From: Treponema sp.
Lineage (GTDB): Bacteria; Spirochaetota; Spirochaetia; Treponematales; Treponemataceae
Length of the DNA stretch: 43,096 nucleotides
Assembly (NCBI GenBank): GCA_023231445.1
Contig: JALNVF010000006.1
Location: 1-43,096 of the forward strand
Direction: 5' to 3'
Positions 25,401-33,358 of the stretch are shown piece by piece. The notes beneath the pieces are model-generated. The model had not been told where the DNA came from, ran no database searches, and was given only the letters and a program-made list of their open reading frames with translations. Every line of letters starts with the position of its first letter. Positions within the stretch are counted from its first letter, which is position 1. The position numbers and the translations under genes are program-made.

Positions 25401-25614
25401 GATAACGGGGAATTATATCTTTAATCGTTGACGGTATAAAATGACCGAAATGCGGAAGGCCTGTAGCAAACGGCGGTCCGTCGTAAAATACGTATTCTTC
25501 AGCATCTTCACGCTGCGAAACTGATTTTTTGAATGTGTCGTTGTCCTGCCAGAATTTCAGGACTTCTTCTTCCTGCTTCGGGAAGTCTGCTTTTGGATCA
25601 ACTGGCTTGTACAC
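22432..25614 (-). CDS. ileS: Isoleucyl-tRNA synthetase, long (IleRS2-like) form
   Basis: A 1060-residue class I synthetase. The HIGH box is HFGH (residues 55-58, GLPHFGHF) and the KMSKS loop (about 612) reads SDGRKMSKSLHN. The CP1 editing domain, zinc-type Cys pairs (WKCDKCGETIC, VPCKKCGGTM) and DCWFESGSMPYAQ (about 530-542) are present. Length and HFGH rather than HIGH point to the eukaryote-like IleRS2 type, which is generally less sensitive to mupirocin. GTG start follows AGAGGTCTTTTC. Transcription is likely from the promoter in the 89-base gap before it. Confidence 0.97.
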   Translation of the reverse strand: MYKPVDPKADFPKQEEEVLKFWQDNDTFKKSVSQREDAEEYVFYDGPPFATGLPHFGHFIPSTIKDIIPRYQTMKGKKVERRFGWDCHGLPVENLIEKELGLNSKHEIEKYGIAEFNDKCKASVLRYTGEWRKTITRMGRWVDFDNDYKTMNPEYMESIWWVVKALWDKNMIYEGKYILPYCPRCSTVLSNHELALGYKDVNDPAITIRFKIVRAPEGVDDPEMTNGKTYFLAWTTTPWTLPSNEGLTMGPDIDYVKIFDEESGDYYILARTRLSAYYKDEKGYKIIYSRKGKDFLGAKYEPLFPYFAKLAVKEDGSDGAFRVFNADFVSIEDGTGIVHTAPGFGEDDSKVFSGTGIPFVEPIDAECKFTSEVSDYEGRFVKDCDKDIMDRLKKEGKLVKRDQILHSYPHCWRCDSPLIYRGIGSWFVKVADEHERLLRANAQINWQPAHIKEGRFGKWLAGARDWAISRNRYWGNPIPIWKCDKCGETICVGSRQELKELSGVYPEDLHKQYVDKITVPCKKCGGTMHRIPEVLDCWFESGSMPYAQNHYPFENKEYFEKHFPADFISEGLDQTRGWFYTLTVLASDLLDRPAFKNCIVSGLVLASDGRKMSKSLHNYTDPVEAINKFGADAIRLFLMHSAVVKADDLRYSDDGVRDVLKNIIIPLWNSYSFFVQYANIDKIQPTGHEFDETVPQNPLDKWLLSITQQLVKSVSSALDNYDLSSAIDPIVVFIEDLNNWYIRRSRRRFWKSENDNDKKEAYAALYISLKTFSLVAAPFVPFIAEEIWQNLKNHDDKESVHLADYPVYNEEWRDEQLEFKMNTVQKAVSMGRSLRNTFNIKNRQPLESVALVTRNVDEKIVLAEMEDSIREELNVKKVIFHEREDELVEYRAKANFRVLGKELGSLMKEASAKIEALDQNAIQHILEGSKLTIEVEGKYIDLDGTKVNVERLEKDDLKVLNEGTLTVGLDTKITDELKKEGYVRDLIRGIQNLRKETGLDITDRITLRLSGDSELKTAYTMFADFVANETLATSALWVDSLNGTVVEADEEKWSISIEKD

Positions 25615-25649
25615 GAAAAGACCTCTTTAAATATAAAATACTATCGAAT

Positions 25650-25658
25650 ATTATGCCA
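25650..25658 (-). promoter_or_regulatory. Extended -10 promoter element before ileS
   Basis: On the minus strand, TGG followed by CATAAT (25655-25650), a TGn extended -10 with 5 of 6 matches to TATAAT. No clear -35. The leader to the GTG would be about 28 bases and includes the GAGG ribosome site. Confidence 0.4.
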
Positions 25659-25703
25659 TGTATTGAAGAAAAATACTAGCTCCTGTTATTCCTGCAGATA
25701 TAA

Positions 25704-27080
25704 TTATTCCGAAGACTCAAAAGAGGTTTTTATTTTCGAAGTTCCAGTCCCCTGCATAACTTCGGTTTCCATTTTCGTATATGTACTGTATGCAGCAGCC
25801 TGTACTGCATCAATACGTCCTTCCCGTCCGTCAGTTTGAGTAAACTCCTTTTGCCTTTTTCGTACAGCCTGTATCTGTGTATTGTCTTTTTCAAGCATGT
25901 TTATTATATCCCAATGCCAGTCAACATTATCGGGAGGAAAAAGCGGAGGAGGATCTGTTTTCCGTCTTTTGTTTGCCTCTGCTACTATCTGCATGAGGAC
26001 AGAAGCTTTATTCTTTCCTGTAACTTTTGTCAGATACGGCTTTCCGAACGCACATATTGTGCCAGTTGAATCAAGAGTATAATCTGTAAGAGGTGATGCA
26101 GATTTGTCAATATTGCGTATCTGGAGACTCCGTCCGGTTACACATGTAAAGACACTTCCATCTGATACAATATGTTTTGCCACATGAAATGAATCTTCGC
26201 CGTCACTGAACGATGCATATGCATCTGTATATTCCATTGTTGTTAACCAGTACCGAAGTGTATAGACAGCATTGTCTACAACATAATAGGAAATGATGTT
26301 TTCATTCATAGCAAGAGGACACACCCTTATACTGTTCCGAGAACTTATCCCCTGCCAGTAACCAAAAAGAGGATTTTCGGTCGATGAAGTACGGGTATCA
26401 TTCGTCCGTCCTTTTATCACAAAATTGAGATAAAGATTATTTTTTATTACCGCCACAGGAATTCTTGTAATATTCCGGTCCTTTGTTCCATAATGTATGA
26501 CAAGTTCCCAGACTCCACTGTCTTCGGGAATATTTATACCCGAAGCATCATAGCGGGGGGGGCGGACCTGAAGAGGTTCATACACAACTTTGATATGTTC
26601 AGCCTCTTTTGCCGTCGCCGTACAACTGAAACGTGTAACATTGTCAGAAAAAGAAACGGGCTCAGCGGCACGGTCAAAGAACCAGCCATAATATGTTTTC
26701 AATACAATTGCCAGCTCTGAAGGTTGAGTATTCAGAGCTGGCCTTCTCAAATCCGGAATGGAAGCATTCGGGGGATCTACAACCGCATCCGACTGTGCCG
26801 AGGCTGTTTCTGCAGAGAGAGCCGGTTCTTCCGATGGTGCAATAAAAAAAACATACCTGTCCGCTCCCTGCCAGATACCTTCCAGCAGTGTGGGTGTAAA
26901 TACCGATTGATTTTCAGGAACTGGGACATAATCATTCCCGTATGACGAAGCCTGTGCATGAGCATCAAGCTCTGTCTGAGCTGCAAGAGGCAAAGAGATG
27001 CATAACATAAAAATCATCAGCCGCGCAGGCAATAAAGTATGGAACTCTCTAAAAAAGCAGCCGGGATTTTTTACTTTCAT
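25704..27080 (-). CDS. Exported protein of unknown function
   Basis: The start is uncertain: the frame opens at a GTG (27149) inside the fadD terminator hairpin, so I use ATG 27080; a later ATG at 27017 is possible. From 27080 the protein has 458 residues, with a signal peptide (hydrophobic MIFMLCISLPLAAQ ending near residue 35). The mature part has two similar-looking segments beginning LLEGIWQGADRYVFFI and FGYWQGISSRNSIRV, so a repeated beta domain is likely. A C-terminal helical tail is charged (MLEKDNTQIQAVRKRQKE). I do not recognise a family. Periplasmic location is expected. It lies between the fadD terminator and ileS. Confidence 0.65.
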   Translation of the reverse strand: MKVKNPGCFFREFHTLLPARLMIFMLCISLPLAAQTELDAHAQASSYGNDYVPVPENQSVFTPTLLEGIWQGADRYVFFIAPSEEPALSAETASAQSDAVVDPPNASIPDLRRPALNTQPSELAIVLKTYYGWFFDRAAEPVSFSDNVTRFSCTATAKEAEHIKVVYEPLQVRPPRYDASGINIPEDSGVWELVIHYGTKDRNITRIPVAVIKNNLYLNFVIKGRTNDTRTSSTENPLFGYWQGISSRNSIRVCPLAMNENIISYYVVDNAVYTLRYWLTTMEYTDAYASFSDGEDSFHVAKHIVSDGSVFTCVTGRSLQIRNIDKSASPLTDYTLDSTGTICAFGKPYLTKVTGKNKASVLMQIVAEANKRRKTDPPPLFPPDNVDWHWDIINMLEKDNTQIQAVRKRQKEFTQTDGREGRIDAVQAAAYSTYTKMETEVMQGTGTSKIKTSFESSE

Positions 27081-27119
27081 GCGGCAAAAGGAGTTCTGTA
27101 TAAGCCCTGACGTACGAAT

Positions 27120-27160
27120 AAAAAAAAACAATAATGGTGAATATTTCACACTTCCATTAT
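27120..27160 (-). terminator. Rho-independent terminator of the acyl-CoA synthetase gene
   Basis: On the minus strand an outer stem ATAATG (27160-27155) pairs with CATTAT (27136-27131), enclosing an inner stem GTGAA/TTCAC (27149-27145 with 27141-27137, 3-base loop) and a 5-base bulge. It is followed by TG and nine T (27128-27120). It lies 22 bases past the fadD stop. Confidence 0.6.
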
Positions 27161-27181
27161 CGGTCCCTCAGCAGTGTGTCT

Positions 27182-29194
27182 TTACTGCATTACGCTGTTA
27201 TCCTGACTGAACAGTTTCTTAATCTGTTTGTCATAAATCTTAGTTATTTTAAAGCGCATCATTTCCCCTTTCGCGTTTACTTCCTTACCCTGTTCAAAAC
27301 TTTCAGGAAGCAGAACAAAACGACTTATTCGTTCACATGTACGGAATCCGGTCTTATCACTGATGCGGCGTTCAATTTCTTCGCGGAACATAATCTGTAT
27401 TTCATTCGATTCGAGAAGCGACTCCCATGAACTGTACATAATACGGGAATTATCAGCCCATTCGGTAACAGCCTCCTTTGCAGGTACAATAAGAGCCGCT
27501 ATATATTTTCTGTCCTGTCCAACAATCATCGCACGTTCAATATAAGGACTGTCAAGAAGTGCTGCTTCTATAACGGCAGGTTCAATATTTTCTCCACCCA
27601 GCAGAACAATCGTATCCTTTGCACGTCCGGTTATTTTTATCTCGTTATCCTGTGTAAGCATACCTATGTCGCCGGTATTAAGCCATCCGTTTTTATCTAT
27701 AACCTGCTCAGTAAGATCAGGCCGACTGCAGTATCCCTTCATAATCTGCCGTCCGCGGGCCATAACAATGCCTTTTTTCCCCGGTGCGAGAGGTTCTGTA
27801 CCAATAGTACCGTCCTCACTCATAGCAACTACTTTCACTTCTGCAGATGGATAAACAACACCCACGCAACCTGTTCGCGGTTTGAGCGGATTTCTTACCG
27901 AAAGTACCGGTCCGGCTTCCGTAATGCCGTATCCTTCAAGAAGATTAAAACCAATTGCATGATAGAACGCATCAACGTCACTCTGCAATGCCCCTCCACC
28001 GGAAATAGCAGCAACCATATGCCCTCCGAGTACAGCCTTTACCTTTTTGAAGACCACAAGCTTACATATACCGTAAAGAGGTGCATAAAGAATGAAGGGA
28101 ATAATTCCCCAGAAAAAATCCCAGAACCTTGTACCGTTATTATACCGGCATACAAGTCCGTACACATGGTCGTGAGCCCATGAAAAACGTTTTCCGATCT
28201 GTATAGCAATATTAAACGAGAAGCGGGTAACACTATTTTCTTTTTTCATCTGCCGGAAAATACCATGTGCAAGTGATTCCCACAAGCGGGGGACACCACA
28301 CATCCATGTCGGATGTACTTTTGCCATGTCACCAAGCAATGCTGCAGCAGCAGGTTTTGAATATGCCATCCCGGCTTTAAGTGCAATAATGAAATACTGG
28401 AACGCACGTTCAAAACTGTGCCATACAGGAAGAACAGAAAGCCAGATATCTCCGTCTTTTGTATTCGGAAGTGCAAGTCTCACAACTTCGCATTGAGCAA
28501 TGTAGTTATCGTGCGTAAGCATAACGCCTTTCGGAGTACCTGTCGTTCCGGATGTAAAAATAATAGTTGCAAGTTCATCCCCTTCTGTTTTATCAATTTC
28601 CGCTTCAACGGACCGGCGTTCTGATTCAGCAGCATGACGTCCTGTATCTTCTAGTTCAACAAATTTTATGACGTTGAATCCCGATTCTGCAGCAATTTTC
28701 TCTGCACTTTCATCAGGAGAATCTATTAATATAACAGTTTTTAGTGCTGGAACTTTTTCTGTACAGTTTATAATTTTCAAAAGCTGCCGCTGATTTTCAA
28801 AAATACAGACTTCACATTTTACATAATTAAGAATAAAAGCCATTTCAGTACCAGTAGAATCACATCCGCGCGGTACGTCAGCCGCGCCTAGAGAAAGAAG
28901 CGCTTCATCCAGAATCATCCATTCACGCCTGTTATCAGACATAAAACCAATAAATTGACCACGATGTATACCGATCTTTTTAAGTGCACATGCCATTTCG
29001 ATAACGCGGTTGTATACACGCCGATAGCTGTGATATTCATACTCTCCGATTTCGTTTTTTACAACCTGCAGCGTATAATCAGGATATGTCTGCGCCCGGG
29101 AACGTAACATAAGCGGTATATTTTTTGGAAGATTCTCAGCCCGGCTTTTATCAAACAATGATATGATTCTTTCAATCGTCCTTATCTTTTTCAT
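27182..29194 (-). CDS. fadD: Long-chain acyl-CoA synthetase (AMP-forming)
   Basis: A 670-residue ANL-superfamily enzyme. The P-loop is FTSGTTGTPKGVMLTHDN (about 213-230), followed by LLEGYGITEAGPVLS (about 416-430), GWLNTGDIGM (about 500) and KDTIVLLGGENIEP, the C-terminal hinge and Lys region. It activates long-chain fatty acids to acyl-CoA, probably at the membrane; treponemes need outside fatty acids, which fits. A CGGAG ribosome site lies 7 bases before ATG. A 16-base palindrome lies upstream and may control it. A terminator follows the gene. Confidence 0.92.
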   Translation of the reverse strand: MKKIRTIERIISLFDKSRAENLPKNIPLMLRSRAQTYPDYTLQVVKNEIGEYEYHSYRRVYNRVIEMACALKKIGIHRGQFIGFMSDNRREWMILDEALLSLGAADVPRGCDSTGTEMAFILNYVKCEVCIFENQRQLLKIINCTEKVPALKTVILIDSPDESAEKIAAESGFNVIKFVELEDTGRHAAESERRSVEAEIDKTEGDELATIIFTSGTTGTPKGVMLTHDNYIAQCEVVRLALPNTKDGDIWLSVLPVWHSFERAFQYFIIALKAGMAYSKPAAAALLGDMAKVHPTWMCGVPRLWESLAHGIFRQMKKENSVTRFSFNIAIQIGKRFSWAHDHVYGLVCRYNNGTRFWDFFWGIIPFILYAPLYGICKLVVFKKVKAVLGGHMVAAISGGGALQSDVDAFYHAIGFNLLEGYGITEAGPVLSVRNPLKPRTGCVGVVYPSAEVKVVAMSEDGTIGTEPLAPGKKGIVMARGRQIMKGYCSRPDLTEQVIDKNGWLNTGDIGMLTQDNEIKITGRAKDTIVLLGGENIEPAVIEAALLDSPYIERAMIVGQDRKYIAALIVPAKEAVTEWADNSRIMYSSWESLLESNEIQIMFREEIERRISDKTGFRTCERISRFVLLPESFEQGKEVNAKGEMMRFKITKIYDKQIKKLFSQDNSVMQ

Positions 29195-29225
29195 AAAAAA
29201 CTCCGTATCGATTTTTCTGGCAATG

Positions 29226-29241
29226 GTTTATCCAGATAAAC
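29226..29241. promoter_or_regulatory. Palindromic operator candidate between fadD and thiI
   Basis: GTTTATC, 2 bases, GATAAAC: perfect 7-base arms. It lies 31 bases upstream of the fadD ATG, in the region of a weak fadD promoter (TTGTTG, 17 bases, GATAAA on the minus strand). A dimeric repressor site is plausible; the protein is unknown. Confidence 0.4.
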
Positions 29242-29264
29242 TATTCTGACAACAATGGTTTCAT

Positions 29265-29293
29265 TTGTCAATGATATTCATTTTTGATATACT
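29265..29293 (+). promoter_or_regulatory. Sigma70-like promoter of thiI, leaderless
   Basis: TTGTCA (29265-29270), 17-base spacer, TATACT (29288-29293). The thiI ATG is at 29300, exactly 7 bases after the -10, so the predicted transcription start is the A of the ATG. Confidence 0.65.
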
Positions 29294-29299
29294 CCATAT

Positions 29300-30466
29300 A
29301 TGACATATTTAGCAAAAGTCGGTGAACTTACGCTCAAGAGATCAAATATCAAAGAATTTGAACGCCAACTTGTAATTAATACACGTGAATGTCTGAAAGG
29401 ACATAATGTTGATGTAAAACTTCACGCAGGCAGATTATATATCGACTGTGCAGACGCAGCTTCCTCTTCTGTTGAATTCATGCTTAACCATCTTATTGGT
29501 ATAACAGGATGGGCTAAAACCACTACATGTGATAAAAATATTGAAGCAATAACAAACGCTGTTTACGAAGAGGCTCTCCGTGCAAAGCAAAAAGGAGCAG
29601 TAACATTTAAAATTGAAGCCAGGAGACAGGATAAAGATTTTCCACTTGACTCATACGGAATCTGCTGTAACGCTGCCGAAAAAACAGTTGATGAGGGAAT
29701 CCTTACGGTTGATGTTCATCATCCTGACGTAAAAATAAACGTTGAAGTACGGGAACGTTGTTTTGTTTTTTCCGATGCCATAAAAGCCAACCGAGGTCTT
29801 CCTGTCGGGTGCAGCGGAAAGGGACTTCTTATGCTTTCCGGTGGTCTGGACTCCCCTGTTGCAGGATACAGGATTATACAGCGCGGAATGAAAATAGAAT
29901 GTGTCTACTATCATTCATATCCGTATACATCAGAGGAAGCACAAAAAAAAGTTGAAGAGCTTGCAGCAAATATTGCAAATTACGGACTGGACACATATCT
30001 TAATATAATTCCGTTCACAGACGTTCAGATGCGCATTAAGGAAAAAGCACCTGAAAACTGGGCTACACTTATGCTGCGTGTCTGTATGATGAAAACCGCG
30101 AACATACTTGCTGAAAGAATTCATGCACAGTGTATCATCACAGGAGAAAGTCTTGGACAAGTCGCAAGTCAAACTATAGAAAATCTTTCAGTCACAGAAC
30201 ATTTTGCGGAATATCCGGTCTTCAGGCCACTTATTGGTACAGATAAGGAAGAAATAATCGACATTGCAAAAAAGATAGGGACATATGACACATCAATTCT
30301 TCCTTACGAAGATTGCTGTGTACTTTTCTCACCGAAACATCCTGTTCTGCATGCATCAGCGGAAGAGGCAGAACGTATCTATGAATTATTGAATGCCGAT
30401 GAACTTATTAAAGAGGCATTTGAGAAACGTACCATAAAACATTTTACTTTTCCAGCAGCAAAGTAG
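29300..30466 (+). CDS. thiI: tRNA 4-thiouridine / thiazole sulfurtransferase ThiI
   Basis: A 388-residue ThiI without the C-terminal rhodanese domain. The ferredoxin-like and THUMP part (about 1-165) starts MTYLAKVGELTLKRSNIKEF. The PP-loop is LMLSGGLDSPVAGY (about 177-190, Ser180 to Ser185), followed by IITGESLGQVASQT (about 278-291) and RPLIGTDKEEI. It adenylates U8 of tRNA for s4U formation and may supply sulfur for thiamine thiazole. Its predicted mRNA is leaderless. The 3' end overlaps the convergent glycosyltransferase gene by 23 bases. Confidence 0.95.
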   Translation: MTYLAKVGELTLKRSNIKEFERQLVINTRECLKGHNVDVKLHAGRLYIDCADAASSSVEFMLNHLIGITGWAKTTTCDKNIEAITNAVYEEALRAKQKGAVTFKIEARRQDKDFPLDSYGICCNAAEKTVDEGILTVDVHHPDVKINVEVRERCFVFSDAIKANRGLPVGCSGKGLLMLSGGLDSPVAGYRIIQRGMKIECVYYHSYPYTSEEAQKKVEELAANIANYGLDTYLNIIPFTDVQMRIKEKAPENWATLMLRVCMMKTANILAERIHAQCIITGESLGQVASQTIENLSVTEHFAEYPVFRPLIGTDKEEIIDIAKKIGTYDTSILPYEDCCVLFSPKHPVLHASAEEAERIYELLNADELIKEAFEKRTIKHFTFPAAK

Positions 30467-31577
30467 CAATTTTCCCAGAATCAGTATTAAGATTCATACT
30501 ATCAAAGTTCTTCTTCATCTTAACATCAAAATCTGCGTCATTGAGCAGTTCATTGATCTTCTGAAAAACATTTCCCGGTCGCCTTATGTAATAACCTACA
30601 TTATGTTTTACCGCGAAATGCATGTTGCCAAGTTCCTGATTGTGAATATATTTGATTATGATTACAGGTTTTCGACAGGAAAGCACTTCCATAAGTGTTG
30701 CAGGTCCCGCTTTGATGACGGCACAGTCACAGATTTTTACAAGCTCATCAAGATAATCTATAAAACCGAAAACATGAAGGTCAAGTTTCGGATAAGTAGC
30801 TGCAAGAATATCAAGAGTTTCTTTAAAAGCCTTTTCCCGGCCACAGACCATAGCAACAGTAAACTTTGCTTTATGGATTACACATTCCTTGATTATATCG
30901 ATTGCACCGGGAAGACCTTCTCCTCCACCAACAAGCAGGACTATCTTCTTATCAGGATCAAATCCGTATTTTGCCTTTATTTCGCAAACATGTTCTTTCG
31001 TAAATGGTGGCATACGGTATTTTTCGTTCATGAGAAAAGGAACAACCGTAACATTTGCTTCTGGAACACCACATTTTAATACCGCCTCGTTCTTTGCTTC
31101 CTGCGAATAAACGAAATATTTTAAATCTTTTTCATAAAACCACGCATGAGGTACTGTAAATGGATCAGTCACCATTGTAGTAAAATTCACTTTCCATGGA
31201 ATGTGTCTAAGTGCTGATTTTACAAAAGGAGTGAGGGCAAAATGAAAAGAAACTATGTCTGTAGGATGTTTTTCCAGAAAAACGTGTCTCAAGTACCGTG
31301 TAGTCTGAAAACGCAACGGACGAACAAACATATCCTGTCCCCAGTGATGTGCACCTATATCATAAATAAGAGGGAATGCACCATGAATATAATTGCATGC
31401 ATAATTATATCCTTTTTCAAAAGCGATGTGCCCAAACCAGTTTTTTTTATCAAAACCGTTTATCATCTCTATTTCAGTATCCGGATTCTGTACCTGAAGT
31501 GCATGCGCAAGTACTTTTGCCGCAGAAATATGTCCGGCACCTGTATTTAAATACAGGAATAGAAATTTACGCTTCAT
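30444..31577 (-). CDS. MGDG synthase/UgtP-like glycosyltransferase
   Basis: A 377-residue GT28-type enzyme. The N-terminal MGDG-synthase part begins FLYLNTGAGHISAAKVLAHA (about 7-26). The C-terminal UDP-sugar half has KKIVLLVGGGEGLPGAIDI (about 210-228) and CAVIKAGPATLMEVLSCRKP (about 285-304). Known relatives add glucose or galactose to diacylglycerol; MurG is a more distant member. A membrane glycolipid product therefore fits best, at the inner face of the inner membrane. GGAG lies 5 bases before the ATG. It is downstream of the outer-membrane protein gene by 15 bases and is probably in its operon. Confidence 0.85.
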   Translation of the reverse strand: MKRKFLFLYLNTGAGHISAAKVLAHALQVQNPDTEIEMINGFDKKNWFGHIAFEKGYNYACNYIHGAFPLIYDIGAHHWGQDMFVRPLRFQTTRYLRHVFLEKHPTDIVSFHFALTPFVKSALRHIPWKVNFTTMVTDPFTVPHAWFYEKDLKYFVYSQEAKNEAVLKCGVPEANVTVVPFLMNEKYRMPPFTKEHVCEIKAKYGFDPDKKIVLLVGGGEGLPGAIDIIKECVIHKAKFTVAMVCGREKAFKETLDILAATYPKLDLHVFGFIDYLDELVKICDCAVIKAGPATLMEVLSCRKPVIIIKYIHNQELGNMHFAVKHNVGYYIRRPGNVFQKINELLNDADFDVKMKKNFDSMNLNTDSGKIATLLLEK

Positions 31578-31592
31578 GATTTCTCCATATTG

Positions 31593-33290
31593 TTAATAAG
31601 TGTATAACACACTGAATTTAAGATATGCATTGTATTCATCGTGAAGCTGATTCTCCCACTTAGTAAGCGATTCTGCATATGTTGTCGCATTTTTTCCACT
31701 ATACATTGGCGTATCAACACCTGCATTATGAATATAGGTATATGAAAATTCTGAATTCAGGTACAAAGAACCTGCACTGACACGGGGAAATTCATAGGAA
31801 ATTTTTACACCACCCCTGCATATTGTCATTATATGATCTTCCGACATAAATTTTGTCGTATCACCATACACTGTATATATACCACCGTCAGTCGCATATA
31901 TGGGTTTCCCCCCGTTTTGTACTGACGCATAATTTACGTTAAAGACTTTTTCTGCATTTTCAGCTGAAAGCGATTCATATTCATTCGCATGATGTGCAAT
32001 TGAAACAAGCGTTGTAACCTTAAGGTTACGCATCGGAATAAGCCGTATCCGTAAAGATATCTGATCAGTGTCCGAAGGAAGGGCTACTCCCATACTCGTT
32101 CCATCGTTCGTAAAGGATGAAGTATAGCTGCCATCAACTGAATCAATCGATCCGTATGAATATGTATATGGTGTCACAAATGCAAAATCAAGATTCATCA
32201 TTTCGCATAATGAATCTATCGGAGAATACGTTAATCCTGTCTTGAGCGCAAGCCGATGATCGCCGGTAAGCTTAATTTTCATAAGCTGAGTATAGTCAAG
32301 ATGATCAATTGTCAAATCGGTATTCCATGCAAGCCCGCTGAAAAAATTATATTCAAATAAAAAACCTGACAACAGGTTGTCGTTGTATCCGTTCGCCAGG
32401 GAAGTTATGATATTGGGCATTAGTATAAAATATGATGGATCAAAACGATTACTGTATACAACTGCATCGTAATATGAAACGTGCCATTTTTTTCCAATCA
32501 GGACACGGACAGAATGAAACGTAAGAAATTTTCCATATTTTTTATTTTCACCATTTAAATCAGAAGATTCCAGTGCTGCAAAATACTGTGTAAAATCAAT
32601 ATATTTACCGTTGAGTACAAATAATGCCTGAGGAGAATTATATGCATTCTGGTTCAGCACATTGCCACCGTCGACGAATGGCCCGAAACCTATTCTGCTG
32701 TAACCAGCCGCCAGCATAACCTTTTCAGTACTATAAGAAGCGAGACAGTCTGCATTAAAATCAATATCCAAACTGCCCGTGTGTATGCCGTTTCCAAGCA
32801 TATCATACCGTTCAGGTGTCCATTCATCCGTAAAATCATCAGAACATAAATCCAATGTTGTCGTCGACACACCTGTATTGTACCCAAAGGAAAAAACATT
32901 ACCTGACATGAAATCACCAAATCCCCAAAGAGTACCGTTCAACTGTATGTTGTCTGCATATTCATCAGTTTTGGCATTCTTTGAAGAGACATTTTTCTCA
33001 TTCAATACAACAGCAGCATTCCACGCTTTATTGAATATACGCTCATAATATGCTTTTGCAGCAGCAGAGTCACCTTTTGAACCTTTTTCAACCGTCGTTT
33101 TAAGAATATGCTTAATGACTGGAAGTGAATACGGTTTTACAGGCGGAAGTTCATCGATAACACCCCTGACATACCATCCTTCAGCCGCCGCATAGAATTC
33201 ATCACAGGGATCCGCACTTACCTGCGCAGTAAGTTTGTACGAACACAGAAGCGCACTAATTACAAAAAACACAAAATAATTCTTTTTCAT
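31593..33290 (-). CDS. Probable outer-membrane beta-barrel protein
   Basis: The start is ATG 33290 (MKKNYFVFFVISALLCSY), since the frame extends upstream only over the promoter. The 565-residue protein has a signal peptide ending near LTAQVSA (about 23). The first 60 mature residues include FYAAAEGWYVRGVIDELPPV, then a long run of alternating aromatic/polar strands (for example DLTIDHLDYTQLMKIKLT) ending AYLKFSVLYTY; the C-terminal aromatic residue fits a BAM-exported barrel. The N-terminal segment recalls Wzi-type capsule-associated barrels, but I cannot confirm this. Outer-membrane location is inferred. Confidence 0.7.
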   Translation of the reverse strand: MKKNYFVFFVISALLCSYKLTAQVSADPCDEFYAAAEGWYVRGVIDELPPVKPYSLPVIKHILKTTVEKGSKGDSAAAKAYYERIFNKAWNAAVVLNEKNVSSKNAKTDEYADNIQLNGTLWGFGDFMSGNVFSFGYNTGVSTTTLDLCSDDFTDEWTPERYDMLGNGIHTGSLDIDFNADCLASYSTEKVMLAAGYSRIGFGPFVDGGNVLNQNAYNSPQALFVLNGKYIDFTQYFAALESSDLNGENKKYGKFLTFHSVRVLIGKKWHVSYYDAVVYSNRFDPSYFILMPNIITSLANGYNDNLLSGFLFEYNFFSGLAWNTDLTIDHLDYTQLMKIKLTGDHRLALKTGLTYSPIDSLCEMMNLDFAFVTPYTYSYGSIDSVDGSYTSSFTNDGTSMGVALPSDTDQISLRIRLIPMRNLKVTTLVSIAHHANEYESLSAENAEKVFNVNYASVQNGGKPIYATDGGIYTVYGDTTKFMSEDHIMTICRGGVKISYEFPRVSAGSLYLNSEFSYTYIHNAGVDTPMYSGKNATTYAESLTKWENQLHDEYNAYLKFSVLYTY

Positions 33291-33305
33291 AGTACTGATG
33301 ATGAA

Positions 33306-33334
33306 AATATACTCTATTCTTGCATGAACCGCAA
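33306..33334 (-). promoter_or_regulatory. Sigma70-like promoter of the outer-membrane protein gene
   Basis: On the minus strand, TTGCGG (33334-33329), 17-base spacer, TATATT (33311-33306). The leader would be about 8 bases. It overlaps the divergent uracil-DNA glycosylase promoter. Confidence 0.5.
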
Positions 33335-33349
33335 GCAATATGATATTCT
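33320..33349 (+). promoter_or_regulatory. Possible promoter of the uracil-DNA glycosylase gene
   Basis: TTGCAT (33320-33325), 18-base spacer, TATTCT (33344-33349), then 9 bases to the ATG at 33359. Both boxes are weak, but the geometry resembles the smpB and thiI promoters. Confidence 0.35.
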
Positions 33350-33358
33350 AGTAGAGAT

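Noticed and set aside
27081..27149. GTG 27149 as start of the exported protein
   Set aside because: It lies within the hairpin of the fadD terminator; the signal peptide is better placed from ATG 27080 or 27017.
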